DNA of 16,020 nucleotides from Mucidula mucida (GCA_015501055.1 JADNYV010000771.1:1-16020), one strand, 5' to 3'; shown: positions 1 through 11,679, counted from the stretch's first letter. Numbers and translations are program-made. The notes: generated from the sequence alone by a model not told the origin.

Positions 1-353
1 AAAGCAAAAAGAGATTAAAAAACCTGATCGAAATGCCAACCTGAAAAGCAAACATTCGTAAAACACGACGTACCCAGACACTGAGTCCTCTTCTCCTTCA
101 ACAGCGCGTCCATCCCAGGATACGCATGCCGCATCAGTCGCGCCATATTCGTTGGCACCCTCAGCCGCCATCGCGGCTCGTCTACAGTGAAGACGTGAGC
201 GCACACGCACGCCATTGCGGGAAACACACCACACACACCTTCTCCAAACGATCATTCATCTCCAAGACAATTACGTCGTGGCCAGCCTTCGCCAGCACGT
301 CAGCCCGCAACGCTACCTCCCACCATGATAAACTTGAGCGTAACGAACGACAT
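1..353 (-). CDS. FAD-dependent monooxygenase, salicylate-hydroxylase-like, N-terminal part (runs off left edge, frame breaks)
   Basis: Reading from ATG at 353, the protein begins MSFVTLKFIMVGGSVAG, a beta strand and glycine-rich turn typical of the Rossmann FAD-binding fold. A neighbouring frame continues with ADVLAKAGHDVIVLEMNDR, the second strand ending in the acidic residue that binds the FAD ribose. A GTGTGT...CTGTAG intron (about 181-236) follows. The next block, LRVPTNMARLMRHAYPGMDA, matches the G-G-(L/I)-R-x-P-x-N-M stretch of fungal salicylate-hydroxylase-like monooxygenases, and a GTACGT donor follows. Such enzymes use FAD and NAD(P)H to hydroxylate aromatic or polyketide substrates. 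Two frame breaks are needed: one near 300, where several bases seem lost after SVAG, and one near 165, where a base seems missing in RDGG/LRVP. The catalytic C-terminal half lies outside the window, so the substrate cannot be inferred. The family call is fairly secure; whether the gene is intact is not. Confidence 0.72.
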
Positions 354-1000
354 CCTCTTGGTCGTGGTCAATATCAACAGCCCCTAGGCGCTGCTGTCTT
401 CAAGGGCGGCCTGTCGTGCCGTCCATGTCATGTCATTACAGCCCTTTCCTCGCCAAGTAATAAAAAAATCGGTTGGCTGGAATGACATAACGGTTAATAA
501 CACCATTTGGGAGCACTCCCGAGCGCCCAAGAATTGGGCCACACAGTAACAATCCTGCCTAGTCGTCGCACAATACCTTAAGCTTCGAATACATGATAAT
601 CATTCATAGTGAACACTTACTGGTGCTTTTCATTTCCAACAGTAGTCTCCTTTCTAAGGACGTCAGGTTCGACGGCGAACATGGCCGGACCAGAAAAAGT
701 AGCAAAAAGGTGACATAAACGTACCGTAACGTAGCCCAGATGCAAAGATAGCATTTGCGCGTTCTGATAGGTTCTGATCAGTGATTGTAAGTAAGGGCAC
801 ATAATCAGCACATCACGAAGCTGTAATGCTCCGAGCCTCCAGGCCGCTGTACGGATGTTGACTTGAGGGACCTCACAAGTGCTTCGCTTGATAGACCGTC
901 GACCATGCTAGACCAGCTCAGAACACCTCGCACTCGGATAACAACACATGCATGTTGAAACACTTGACCTGAATTTCGCGCATACGTCCGTACATACATA
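354..1000. other. Intergenic stretch, no supportable gene
   Basis: This region lies upstream of the left-edge monooxygenase (353, minus strand) and downstream of the CNOT11-like gene. Open frames here are short, have atypical composition, and show no recognisable motif or splice-consistent continuation. It presumably holds the monooxygenase promoter and the CNOT11 3' end. No clear TATA box, repeat or RNA gene was seen. Confidence 0.5.
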
Positions 1001-2679
1001 CTAGTTTGCATAAGGGCATAGAAGGAGGGAAAGGAAACCTACGTCAATGTCAACGAACAGAACAGGAACCAAATGGAGCGACGCACATGTAATAATACAG
1101 CTCGAGGGTGTTACATTCCTCACAGCAGCCAACAACCTGTAGAGCGCATTCGCCTCCTCAAACCGAGAATGCCGTAGGCTAAAATGCGACATCTCCGCCG
1201 TATCCTCGTCCGACATAGGGTCCACAATTCCGAGTTTGAGAGTGATGTGTAGAACCGGCAGAGCTACCCTCATCTTCAGCATACAGCAAATCCGAAGGGA
1301 AATATAGCACCCACATGTTGAACGCCCATGGCGAACCGGTCGTCATTAATCAGACCCTCTTTTCTTGAATCTCAGCATGGTCGAGCCAGTTGATACATTC
1401 CAGAATAAAGCGACCCAGAACTTCTGAGCGTATGAGGTCCGCGACGGAGGTCGTCCCATCGGCGGCAGTAGTAGGATCGCGTAGAAGGCGTCCCATGAGA
1501 TCGAAGGAAGGTAGCGTCGGAGGAAGGGTAGGCAGCACGTCGAGGAAGGGCGAGGGTAGACTGAGGTCGGCCGCATCGGCGGATGTGGTGACGGAGAGCA
1601 GAGCGACGAAGAGGGATGCGCGAGGGTGGGGTTGTGGGTCACGATGGAGGGCAGGTCAAAAGGCGTTATGAGTCTGGCAGAAGCTACAGATGCCATTGAA
1701 GGTAGTACAATCTGGGGCGATTAGCTCTGGCGTGTCTATCATGGCAAGAAGTATTCACCCGTTGTTCGGATAAAGACAGAACGCGTTTACGGCCTCAAGG
1801 AGGAGTTTGATCGCATGGGCGACGCGCTCGTTGGCGCTATCGATTTCGGCTGTGACGGCGGTGGGGGTATTAGTATTGATATTCCGGTGTGAGTCTTGAG
1901 TAAAGTCATTTCTACAAGGGGATTAGACGCCGTTTATTTTCAGGGCATGAAACTCACAGGTCAGTTTCGTTAACGTACAGGGTATTGTCGAGGAGTAAAT
2001 TAGTCGCTCTAAGTTTCGGTGGAAGAGGCGAAGTAGCTAGGGTGCTTGGCGAGTAAGGGCCAATCTAACCACAGAGTCAACAAGAGTCAAGTCATGGTAA
2101 TGTTTTCACGTACATCACTTCCATCGCCCTTTAGTATCTTCCACAAGACCCAGACTAGCTGCTCATTAGGCGAGACATCGCCAACATTGCAGCATTGACC
2201 GCCTTTTCGCGCTCAGCAAGGAACGTCACGAAGAGAGCCGACTTGAACGGGTTGATTGCGATAGGATGGGGCGAGTACAGATAATACAGAATAAAAGAGA
2301 CAAGGATCCGCTGAGCTGCCTGCCGTCCAGGTCCATCAGCAGCCGGTAACATATCAGCCTGCGAACGCACCTCGGACGGTGCATGGGGATCCAGCAGCGG
2401 CAGCAGCACGTCCAGTGCCAGTTGGAACCGCGACGTCGGCTGCACGAGCTGGATAAAGGCCTGCGCGGCGGTCGAGCAGGGCAATGAGTAGCCCCGAGAC
2501 AGAAGGTGACCGATGGCGCCTCGGACCGGATCAGCAGCAGGGGGAGACAGCGGCGGCGATGGAGAGGCGCGCGCGCCATGGATACGAGGGCCGTTGACAT
2601 CGACCGCGACGGACGACGGGCAGCGTTCAGCAACGTGCACGGCGATGATGACAGTGAGTGCAGGGCCGTGGGCGGACTT
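1001..2679 (-). CDS. CNOT11: CCR4-NOT complex subunit 11 (CNOT11-like, DUF2363), multi-exon, frame broken several times
   Basis: CNOT11 is an accessory subunit of the CCR4-NOT mRNA deadenylase complex. The N-terminal part holds LPCSTAAQAFIQLVQPTSRF and FILYYLYSPHPIAINPF, matching the family's FILYELY...P-x-x-NPF region. The C-terminal part holds ITPFDLPSIVTHNPTLA, then TSVADLIRSEVLGRFILECI, then LGIVDPMSDEDTAEMSHFSL and RFEEANALYRLLA, the order expected for DUF2363. GT-AG introns are visible at 2065-2113, 1912-1957, 1712-1758 and 1264-1314. Exons 1958-2064 and 1759-1911 are in phase. Frame slips are needed near 2165 (before VSPNEQLVWVLWKILKGDG), at the 1712-1758 intron junction, near 1635 in a CCC run, near 1360 (before NDDRFAMGV) and near 1250 (before LKLGIVDP). 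No in-frame ATG was found: the frame opens at 2679, recognisable similarity starts near 2525, and ATGs at 2579 and 2600 lie in a neighbouring frame. The stop at 1001 is the first in frame, but a last intron could end the gene earlier. The family is clear to me; it is either a pseudogene or error-rich sequence. Confidence 0.8.
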
Positions 2680-2683
2680 TTAA

Positions 2684-3040
2684 CATGATCGGTAACTGCC
2701 ACCAAGCCACATTGGGCATAGCCTTCCTTCTCATATGAACGTTTGCGAGACAATGCGTAAAACAAAATGGCTTCAAGAAGAAGCTCTCGTAAACTCATGC
2801 TCGTCAATCTGTCTTCAGACACGGACTGAGTCTTGCTACACCCAAGGCACCCATGTAGTGATCTGCTGGCTCTGGCTTCAAGCCATGCCTGCCATGGATC
2901 AGCCGTACTTGAGCCAGAGCCAAGCCAGGCCATGACGACGGCTTGATAGTACCTACGGCCTGGCCTCGCATTCCTGAGGCCGTACGCCAGCCTTCAAGCC
3001 ATGGCTTTGTTTGAGGAGGCACAACAAGTTACAACTCTCG
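2684..3040. repeat. Palindrome-rich AAGCC/GGCTT stretch
   Basis: Between about 2868 and 3008 the sequence is packed with short palindromic AAGCC/GGCTT units. There are two direct copies of CTTCAAGCCATG (2876-2887 and 2992-3003). The second overlaps a perfect 12-bp palindrome, AAGCCATGGCTT (2996-3007). An ACGGCCTGGCCTC...GAGGCCGT imperfect inverted repeat lies between them. A minus-strand frame near 2795 begins with MSLRELLLEAILFYALSRKR but joins no neighbouring exon cleanly. It could be a lost first exon of the CNOT11-like gene or chance. The element type is not known to me. Confidence 0.45.
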
Positions 3041-3710
3041 AAAGATCAGTTATCGTGGAATAATTCGGTCCGAATACAGTTATTGAGCTTCCCATAACTG
3101 ATTTCGGCACTGCGCTCATCAATAACCAAAATTCGGAATGCGCCTCACACCGACTCTCCCGCTTCCATGGAGCCCAATCGGCTTCACATTGGGTATGGTA
3201 GACCTTTTCGCCTCGCATTTGTAGTTGTGCGGCCTGAGGCAGCGCTGAACCTGTGGTTCTCTAAATCGAGGGTGAGGTCATCATGACGGAAAACACCTCA
3301 GAGCCTACATTGAAGGTATAGGCTAGTATTAAGTACTTAGTAGAAGTAGCATATCATACACTATCAGACGTAGCGCTCCTGTAGTAAATGATGATATAGT
3401 CAAATCAGCTATGAGATCCTACGTGTTGTCTGACGTGCGCTCCTCGTACCGGTCATATCCTCGGGTGAATCGTGCAGTAGACTTCTCGGCATCATCGTCG
3501 TTCACGAAGGCGGGAGGGGTGAACGACGATGATGGCTGGACGAGAAAGGAGTTCCCCGTTTCCGATCGCTTACGCGTACTTTTCAGGTGACGGAGTGCGC
3601 ATACACACCAAGCTCAGTGATCGGGAGGCGGGCATCCCAACTTCAGTTATCTCATAAGAGCTTCCCTCAATTTTAGTTATTGAGGCCGATTTTAGTTATT
3701 GGTATAAGTA
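3041..3710. repeat. Putative small non-autonomous element with AGTTAT / GAGCTTCCC repeats at both ends
   Basis: The left cluster has CAGTTAT at 3047-3053 and 3077-3083, GAGCTTCCC at 3085-3093 and the reverse copy ATAACTG at 3094-3100, plus a 13-bp palindrome ATTCGGTCCGAAT at 3063-3075. About 550 bp away the same words recur: CAGTTAT at 3644-3650, GAGCTTCCC at 3658-3666, and TAGTTAT at 3674-3680 and 3693-3699. Between them sits a perfect hairpin (3490-3534). There is no plausible gene inside. This arrangement of repeated words near both ends resembles subterminal repeats of MITE-like elements, but I did not find clean terminal inverted repeats or a target-site duplication. Confidence 0.4.
3490..3534. 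repeat. Perfect 16-bp inverted repeat (hairpin) with 13-nt loop
   Basis: The left arm CATCATCGTCGTTCAC (3490-3505) is the exact reverse complement of the right arm GTGAACGACGATGATG (3519-3534). The purine-rich loop is GAAGGCGGGAGGG. It lies in gene-free DNA, roughly central to the AGTTAT-flanked segment, so it is more likely part of a mobile element or a cruciform-forming site than a terminator of a neighbouring gene. Confidence 0.85.
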
Positions 3711-4479
3711 TCACTAATCATACGAGAGGTGTATATACTTTTGTTTGAGTGCTGAGATAGGCGGAATTGAGGTAGATGACAATGAAAATACCGGTCGCAC
3801 CTAATCCTTACGTCAATTATGGTCTTAACGGTGCTCATGGGGTCGTTCCTTGTCGGTCAGGTACGATGAATTCTCTTGTTGCACACGGACTTCTAGGTGG
3901 CGCATATTCCTAGACGGTATTGTCCTGGATCTCAGATAAGAAATGAGGGTGCATACACTCGTATACCCTCAAGACAAAGATATTTGAGCATCCGCTTTCC
4001 CCCGCCGCATCCCGCCATATCCCGCCCAAGCCACGGCTCAGACCGTGAGTTATGGGTTCTGGCCTCGCTTGAAAGATGTTGAATCCGGAGCTTTGGAAGG
4101 CCAAGCCAAGCCGGTGGCTTCATGCCAAAGCCGGGCCACCAGATCACTAGACCCATGGTGTCCCGCTGAACGACGCGCATGCCCTACATCAGGGTTTACT
4201 ACCCCGTCTTTCTTGTACAGTATCTATCGATAGTGGCAAGAAACGTCTTGTATCTCGCCCAGTCGTCGCATCTAACACAGTCGGTCTGTCGCGAAAATAG
4301 TTCATGTATTGGGATAGTGATACAACGTAACATTACAGTCTCTCCCACCCCGTGAGAACCTCGTTTCCTTCGTACAGGTTGCTGATCACGGGCGCATATA
4401 GCTCCCGTCTTTTCCGACGCGAGTCTATGATTTCTGTCTCGAAGTAAGTCGAATTTGATGTATCCGGTGACCGTGGCCT
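3711..4479. other. Gene-free stretch with short inverted repeats
   Basis: No coding frame here is supported by motifs or splice logic. Around 4080-4140 there is another GGCTT/AAGCC-rich patch with inverted arms GGTGGC (4113-4118) and GCCACC (4135-4140), similar in flavour to the one near 2870-3008 but without a long exact match. The end nearest 4480 is presumably the 3' flank of the membrane-protein gene. Confidence 0.45.
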
Positions 4480-6749
4480 TTACTCTCTTCCTTTAGCGCC
4501 CACCCCGCTCGTTCCATTCGAGTCTACTAACGCGCTAGACTCGTTACTACACAGTATCCCGAGCTCATGGTCGCCCCTGGCGGGCACTGACGAAACGGGC
4601 CTAACAAGACTGAGGTCAATGAAATGTTCGCGTAGGAAGGCGATAAGCCCGCGTGTAGTTTCTCCTTCAGTGGAAACCTCGGGGTATTCATCAAGTTGAA
4701 CACCTCTGAATCGATGAAGAAGTCCGAAGGTCGATAGAGGTTTCACGTCTATGGAATTGGCGGCAAAGAATGTCAGCGGTGGAATTTGTTAAGTAACAGC
4801 AACACAACGCACCAAATACGATCTTCAAAAGACTCACTCCAAATAGCAGAATGAAGAAGCCATTAAGTAGCGTCCAGAATCCTCCAAGCGCAGAGAGGCC
4901 CGCCCAGATGGACTTTTCCCTGTAATCCGCGTCGAAACTCCAGTTTCTGTAGTCGGCTTGCATGTATAGTTGTAGAGTCGCCGTGTCGTCGTTTGAGGAT
5001 GATGATAATGGATCAGGTATGAGATAAGGGATCTGAGCTACCAAGAAGTTCGCAGCCTAACGTCCGAAACTAAAAATTGACTCGCTGGAATAGAACGTGA
5101 CTCACGGTACCAAATAGACTGGCTGCGATGTTGTCTTCGGGAAGTTGCTGCCGAATTGTAGTCTGAACAGCTCCCATGAGATGTACATTCGACACAAGTG
5201 GAATCGGAACAGTGTTTGCTAAAATAGCGTTCACATCCGCCGTCAGCCCGACAGCCACATACACCGTTCTGCTGCGTGCATTGTTGTCGTAGTGGAAGTC
5301 GTCAAAGGAGCCTATAGGGTGCAAGGCGGAGAAGTTGACTCGGACGAACAAATCCGGCCAAATATCGTTGGATGGATAGTCTATGAGATCTACCTTTCAT
5401 GTTAGTATGTTGTGATTTGCGCAACTGCAAGAAGCGAGACTTACCATTCATAGTCTGCTGTTTAGCACTCCGTGCGAGTCTATTTGGGCAATCAATCTCG
5501 ATCCCGGCAATCCGTGGGGTCAGAGCCACCCATGCTGAAATGGACTCGAGTCGAGACCAATATTTTCTAGTTCCATTACAGTCTGGTCCACTATACAAAC
5601 CGGTCCATAGCGGTATTACATCCACTGCGTCTTGAAAGTTCTGCATATTGTCGTCTAAAAAGCCGCTGGCCACGTCTTGGTCGGTGTATTCGTCTATCTG
5701 AACAAACTAAGGAGTAGAATGAGCATCATCTAGAACTTTGAGTGTGGCCGCTTACAACGAGGATTCTCCAGTTGCTGTCTGACTGTAGTCTGAGGTTATC
5801 GTGGACGACCAGCGTCGAATACCTTTTTGATGGCGTCAATCCGGCTTCATGAACAGGCTCCAGGATTACTGTCGTAACCGCAAAAGCCAACAGTACTAGA
5901 ATCATGGCTACAGCGGACACGCCACGCATCAGCACAATAGTCATCGACTCATCCCTGTCACTATACGTGAGAATCGACTCATGAGGCACAAACAAAGACG
6001 TACTGGAATACATGGCGAAAAATCGTTCGCCCCGTAACGAGAGATAATCGACTGACACGACGCGCCCTTTCAGGGCACATTGTGGACATTGATAGGAAAT
6101 CAAACGATTCCGTAAATGCCACGATGAATCCCCAATCAGAACTCCGCCGGATAAGGGCGAGGACGCGAATGAGGAAAAGAGCCACGAGTGAGATCGCTTG
6201 GGCGTATATGCATATACAAAGCGTAATGGTGCTAGTGATGTCGTACTGATCGAAGTACCAGGTCCACGGTTGCACGAAACACGATGCTAGACGGTGACGT
6301 GAGCATCGTCCAGGGAGTGAGTCTAATAGCACCTACAAGTGATGATTTCACCGAGTGCGACCAGCATATCGAGATACACTGGCATGATAGGAAAAACACT
6401 AGAGCATCGCGTCCAGGACACATCTGTCATCGATCCGTAGGCCCAAAATGTGCTCTTACCTGAGGACCTGATGAATGATAATCGCCGGAGACACACAGAA
6501 CACCGCGATAAAATACTTCCACTCGGGGAGGTAATGCTGTAGAAATATTATTGCTCCACAAATGCAGCCTACTGATGAAATGAGTAGAAGCCGAAGAGTG
6601 TATGCGTGTAAGGTGGCATTAAATATCACTCTCGGGATAACTGTGTCCAAGAACTGTTTCAACGTTCCCATTGACTCTGTGAGTCGTCGCATACTAGCTG
6701 ATGTAGGCAGAGAAAAGGAAGTTCTCCTAACAGTTACTCCGAAAAACAT
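4480..6749 (-). CDS. Multi-pass membrane protein of a basidiomycete-type uncharacterised family (7 exons)
   Basis: Exons are 6460-6749, 6337-6398, 5756-6286, 5445-5697, 5106-5389, 4813-5056 and 4480-4748, joined by GT-AG introns of 49-64 bp that agree in phase. The product is about 620-640 aa. Hydrophobic segments include LRLLLISSVGCICGAIIF and WKYFIAVFCVSPAIII near the N-terminus, then STITLCICIYAQAISLVALF, then VSAVAMILVLLAFAVTTVIL, and near the C-terminus SALGGFWTLLNGFFILLFGV. Between segments 3 and 4 is a loop with YQCPQC, a possible metal knuckle. The large region after segment 4 (WRILV...FLDDNMQNF through to DPLSSSS) is soluble and probably extracellular or lumenal. The tail contains KPLSTFGLLHRF and GLIAFLREHFIDL. 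I recognise the layout from mushroom genomes but know no function. Exon 5756-6286 is one base too long: the frame slips near 6135-6140 at a GGGG run, with no usable intron. A TATA box touches the ATG at 6749, so the real start may be ATG 6692 or 6671. Confidence 0.82.
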
Positions 6750-6757
6750 TTTATATA
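6750..6757 (-). promoter_or_regulatory. TATA box (TATATAAA) abutting the membrane-protein ORF
   Basis: TATATAAA on the minus strand ends directly before the ATG at 6749. With the usual 25-35 bp between TATA and transcription start, transcripts would begin near 6720-6725. That places ATG 6749 outside the mRNA and favours ATG 6692 (A at -3) or 6671. The rest of the gap 6758-7120 shows no gene. Confidence 0.5.
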
Positions 6758-7120
6758 GCGGACCAGGGCGAGGCTCGAGGACATACCGCCGGCGAATATC
6801 GATCCGGTATGTGGCATCTCACGATGAACCTCCGATTTCCTGTGCGCGAAGAAGATTGCCACGCGTATTACTCCCGAGTTGTGAGATTTTGAGGCAGGAG
6901 CACAGCATGTCATGATCATGAGATAGATGGCCTCATGGGCCACAAGAATCAACAGATGGACAGAAATGCCTCATGGTCGAGAGAAGGTGAATGGCGCTGA
7001 GAGCTCTGTAAATGTCTGACGAATGCTTGAAGCCGAAGCCTACCTGGGGAAGGGAATAGTACCCTATAAGCCCGATGGGCGCCATCATCCACGACAGCTA
7101 AAGAAATAAGAAGAGGCTGC

Positions 7121-9089
<1,969 letters not shown>

Positions 9090-9117
9090 GATGAGCCTTT
9101 GAAACAAAATTCTGGCA

Positions 9118-9124
9118 TTTTATA
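9118..9124 (-). promoter_or_regulatory. TATA box of the FAD monooxygenase
   Basis: TATAAAA on the minus strand lies 29 bp upstream of the ATG at 9089, implying a very short 5' leader. Otherwise the gap 9090-9428 shows only an AT-rich 3' flank of the transporter gene and no coding frame I can support. Confidence 0.55.
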
Positions 9125-9428
9125 CCTCTCCCATTTGCGTTCCTAGGCCGTGACGATACGCATACGGCTGCATTGCGACGAGCCAAGGTCGCCTAACCTC
9201 ATGTCTGCGCACAATGAAGGTTATGCAAGTCCGATGCTGGACGTTAAAACGCGTAAGCAAGATGATGGTTGTTGATGAGGGTCCGCGCCGCGTAAGAACG
9301 TCGCAGCATATTGACCAAATCAAACTTGGTCATATTTGTACGGAAGATATAATACTCGTTACACTGAGAGAGACAGAACAAAAAGCAAATCGGAACGGAT
9401 CTCAGCAACAAAGCAGCATATCAATGCT

Positions 9429-11572
9429 TCATGACTTGTGTAGGTCTGGCGAAGCAACCTCATCGAGCGAATGTTTCTCCGAGACTTTCTCCTTCGGACT
9501 CAGCCCAGCCTCGGTGTGCGCGTTGGCTTGGAGCTCACGAGCAGCATCAGGTCCATCGAATAGGGCGGCAGTTTCCTCGAGAGAGAGGTTCTTCGTCTCG
9601 ACAACGACTAAAAGCAAGGTACGTTAGAAGCACGCCGTGACTGCGACGTGTAGACTCACAGAAGAAGAGGAAGACGCATTCGCAGAAGAGCCAGACGACA
9701 TACACAATCTTAGACGGAAATCAGACGGGCACTCTAGAAAGGATACGAAGCAATGTATACGTAGTATTTCCAACCAAGTGCGTCAAGTGCAACCGGGTTC
9801 ACGTATTGATTAAAGATCAATGCCAATGACACCGTAAAGTTGAACACTGTCAGACCCTTTGCGCGAAGCGGGTAGGGCAGAATTTCAACCGTATAGGAGA
9901 CGATCAAGGGCGAGAAAGCAATGCTGCGCAATTGATTTTAGCTTGTATAAATCTTCAGAAGGGAAGACGTACTCATAAGCGGCATAAAACAGAAAGATGA
10001 ATGCGATAAGGCCATGAGCCGCGCCAGGAGTTCCCTTCTCCGAGAACACGCCAAAGCAAACCGTCTGGGCACCGAAGAAAATGAACATGCCGACGCCTGA
10101 TAGTAGGAAGAGTAGACGTCGACCAGCTCTGTCGACGAGGAACGAAGCAAGCAGAGCCCACGCCAGGTTCCATATCTGGAGTATACCATTGATGAGCAGC
10201 TACACGGTCATGTTAGATACACGAGCACGGCACGAGCGCATTTACAGACCTGCGTCGTCGAATCAGTGATATCGATAGCCTTGAGGATCTTGTTCAGGTA
10301 ATAAGAGGCGATACCATTCCCAGACCACTGCGAGAAGAATGCTATCGCGACAATAATGTTCATACGCTTCCGATTTCCGACCGTCTTGATCAACGCTTTC
10401 CAACCCACATTCGCAGCAACATTACGATCAAAGTCGATGGCGGCCTTGATTTCCTGGAACTCGAACTGTACCAACGGATCATTTCTGGTAAGCGCTCTGA
10501 ATGAGTACGCTGCTGGGTACGATGAAAGCATGCAACATACCGATCACCGTCAGCGTGATAATACGCGAGAATGTCAAGCGCTTCTTCCTCTCTCCCTTTG
10601 CTGACCAGCCATCGAGGGGACTCTGGTGCCCACCATATCAGGATGACCTGGATGACGGAAGGCAGAGCTTGCAGCACCGAAGGAACTCTCCACGCCCATG
10701 TGTTGCTGATCTTAAATGTCCCGAAAGTCGTCCACGCAGCGCTACGAGACTACGTCAGGGGTGCCGCAAAGCGCGTTCCAACAGTACGCACACAATAGAA
10801 CCCGAATACCACAAAGAGTTGTATGCGGATGTCAACGGAGCGCGATACGTCGGGTATGATATTTCAGTGACCAACATGGGGGCCGAATTAGCTTTGAAAT
10901 AGACATGATCAGGTGGGCGAGTCTGATTGATCAAAAGACGTACCAGCAAACGTCAGTCCAAAGCCGATGAGGAAGCTACCGTGTGGTAGTTAGCCTTTGT
11001 GGAAATAGGAAGGCTATGGGAGGAGTACCGAGCACCGATGAACATGCCAACAGATTGCGCTGCTGTTTGTATGGCCGTCGCCACAATCATAAGAAATGCA
11101 CCCAAAGCCACCGTTCTCTTGCGTCCGATGCCATCAGAAACGTATGGAGAGAATGGATACGCAGCCAGGGAGCCAATACTCTGGTTGGGCTGGGCATCAG
11201 CATACTGTGATTTCTGCATGTCGTGCATTACCTGGATAGCATTCAGCAGACCAAGTTTTCCTCCTGAAGGATTATCGAAGTAGTCCGACCACTGTGTGAC
11301 CGACTGCAATCCATTCATCATACTTCCATCGTAGCCGTTGGTCGACGAGGTGATGAGGCTGAAGAACGTTATATTTTAACGAAAATCGTTTTTTCTGGAC
11401 GTACAAGAGTACAATCCAACCGTTGAGAGCGATGAGCCTGCAGATTGTTTATGTCTTTTACTCCAAATGCTGACAGCAGACGCATACCTTCTGTTATTGT
11501 ACCACGTCCTACGGGGTCAATGAGATGACCGAATCCACCAGCCCCTACGTTCGCGACAGCGCCGCCAGCCAT
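9429..11572 (-). CDS. MFS sugar transporter (sugar porter family, lactose-permease-like)
   Basis: Twelve exons: 11488-11572, 11405-11437, 11232-11358, 11029-11180, 10944-10975, 10792-10891, 10541-10741, 10250-10484, 9973-10199, 9761-9923, 9660-9708 and 9429-9607. All introns are GT-AG (about 44-65 bp, one of 100). The product is about 527 aa with 12 predicted helices. Sugar-porter signatures appear in order: TSSTNGYDGSMMNGLQ in helix 1; VSDGIGRKRT in loop 2-3; APESPRWLVSKGR after helix 6; QWSGNGIASYYLNKIL in helix 7; VDRAGRR in loop 8-9; YTVEILPYPLRAKGLTVFNF in loop 10-11; and VVETKNLSLEETAALF after helix 12. It would be a plasma-membrane proton/sugar symporter taking up a hexose or disaccharide. 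One base appears to be missing in exon 1: HLIDPVGR and WYNNRRLIALNGWIVL sit in different frames near 11503-11515, and the summed exons are 1583 bp, one short of a codon multiple. The C-terminal tail is hydrophilic and ends at TGA 9429. Confidence 0.94.
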
Positions 11573-11671
11573 ACTCCTCGTGTACAATAGTCTGAAAGGT
11601 GAGTTAGATGAAAAGGAATAGTAGAAGCGTAAGAGTCCTCGGATCCACTAACCCAATAGCCGGACCGACCG

Positions 11672-11679
11672 CTTTTATA
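11672..11679 (-). promoter_or_regulatory. TATA box of the MFS transporter
   Basis: TATAAAAG on the minus strand lies 100 bp upstream of ATG 11572. This is a normal spacing for a fungal leader of about 70 nt, and it supports 11572 as the start. Confidence 0.55.

Noticed and set aside
220..240. ACACACC-type short tandem stretch
   Set aside because: Too short and imperfect for a meaningful microsatellite; it falls in the putative intron of the left-edge gene.
126..485. Plus-strand open frame of 119 codons
   Set aside because: It is antisense to the left-edge FAD monooxygenase, whose Rossmann motifs are recognisable. The plus-strand product has no motif.
3897..4233. Several overlapping short frames on both strands
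   Set aside because: They overlap a palindrome-rich patch, show no motif, and do not extend through plausible introns.
9200..9320. Possible tRNA-like or coding segment between hydroxylase and transporter
   Set aside because: No cloverleaf arms or box A/B spacing could be found by eye, and the open frames lack motifs.
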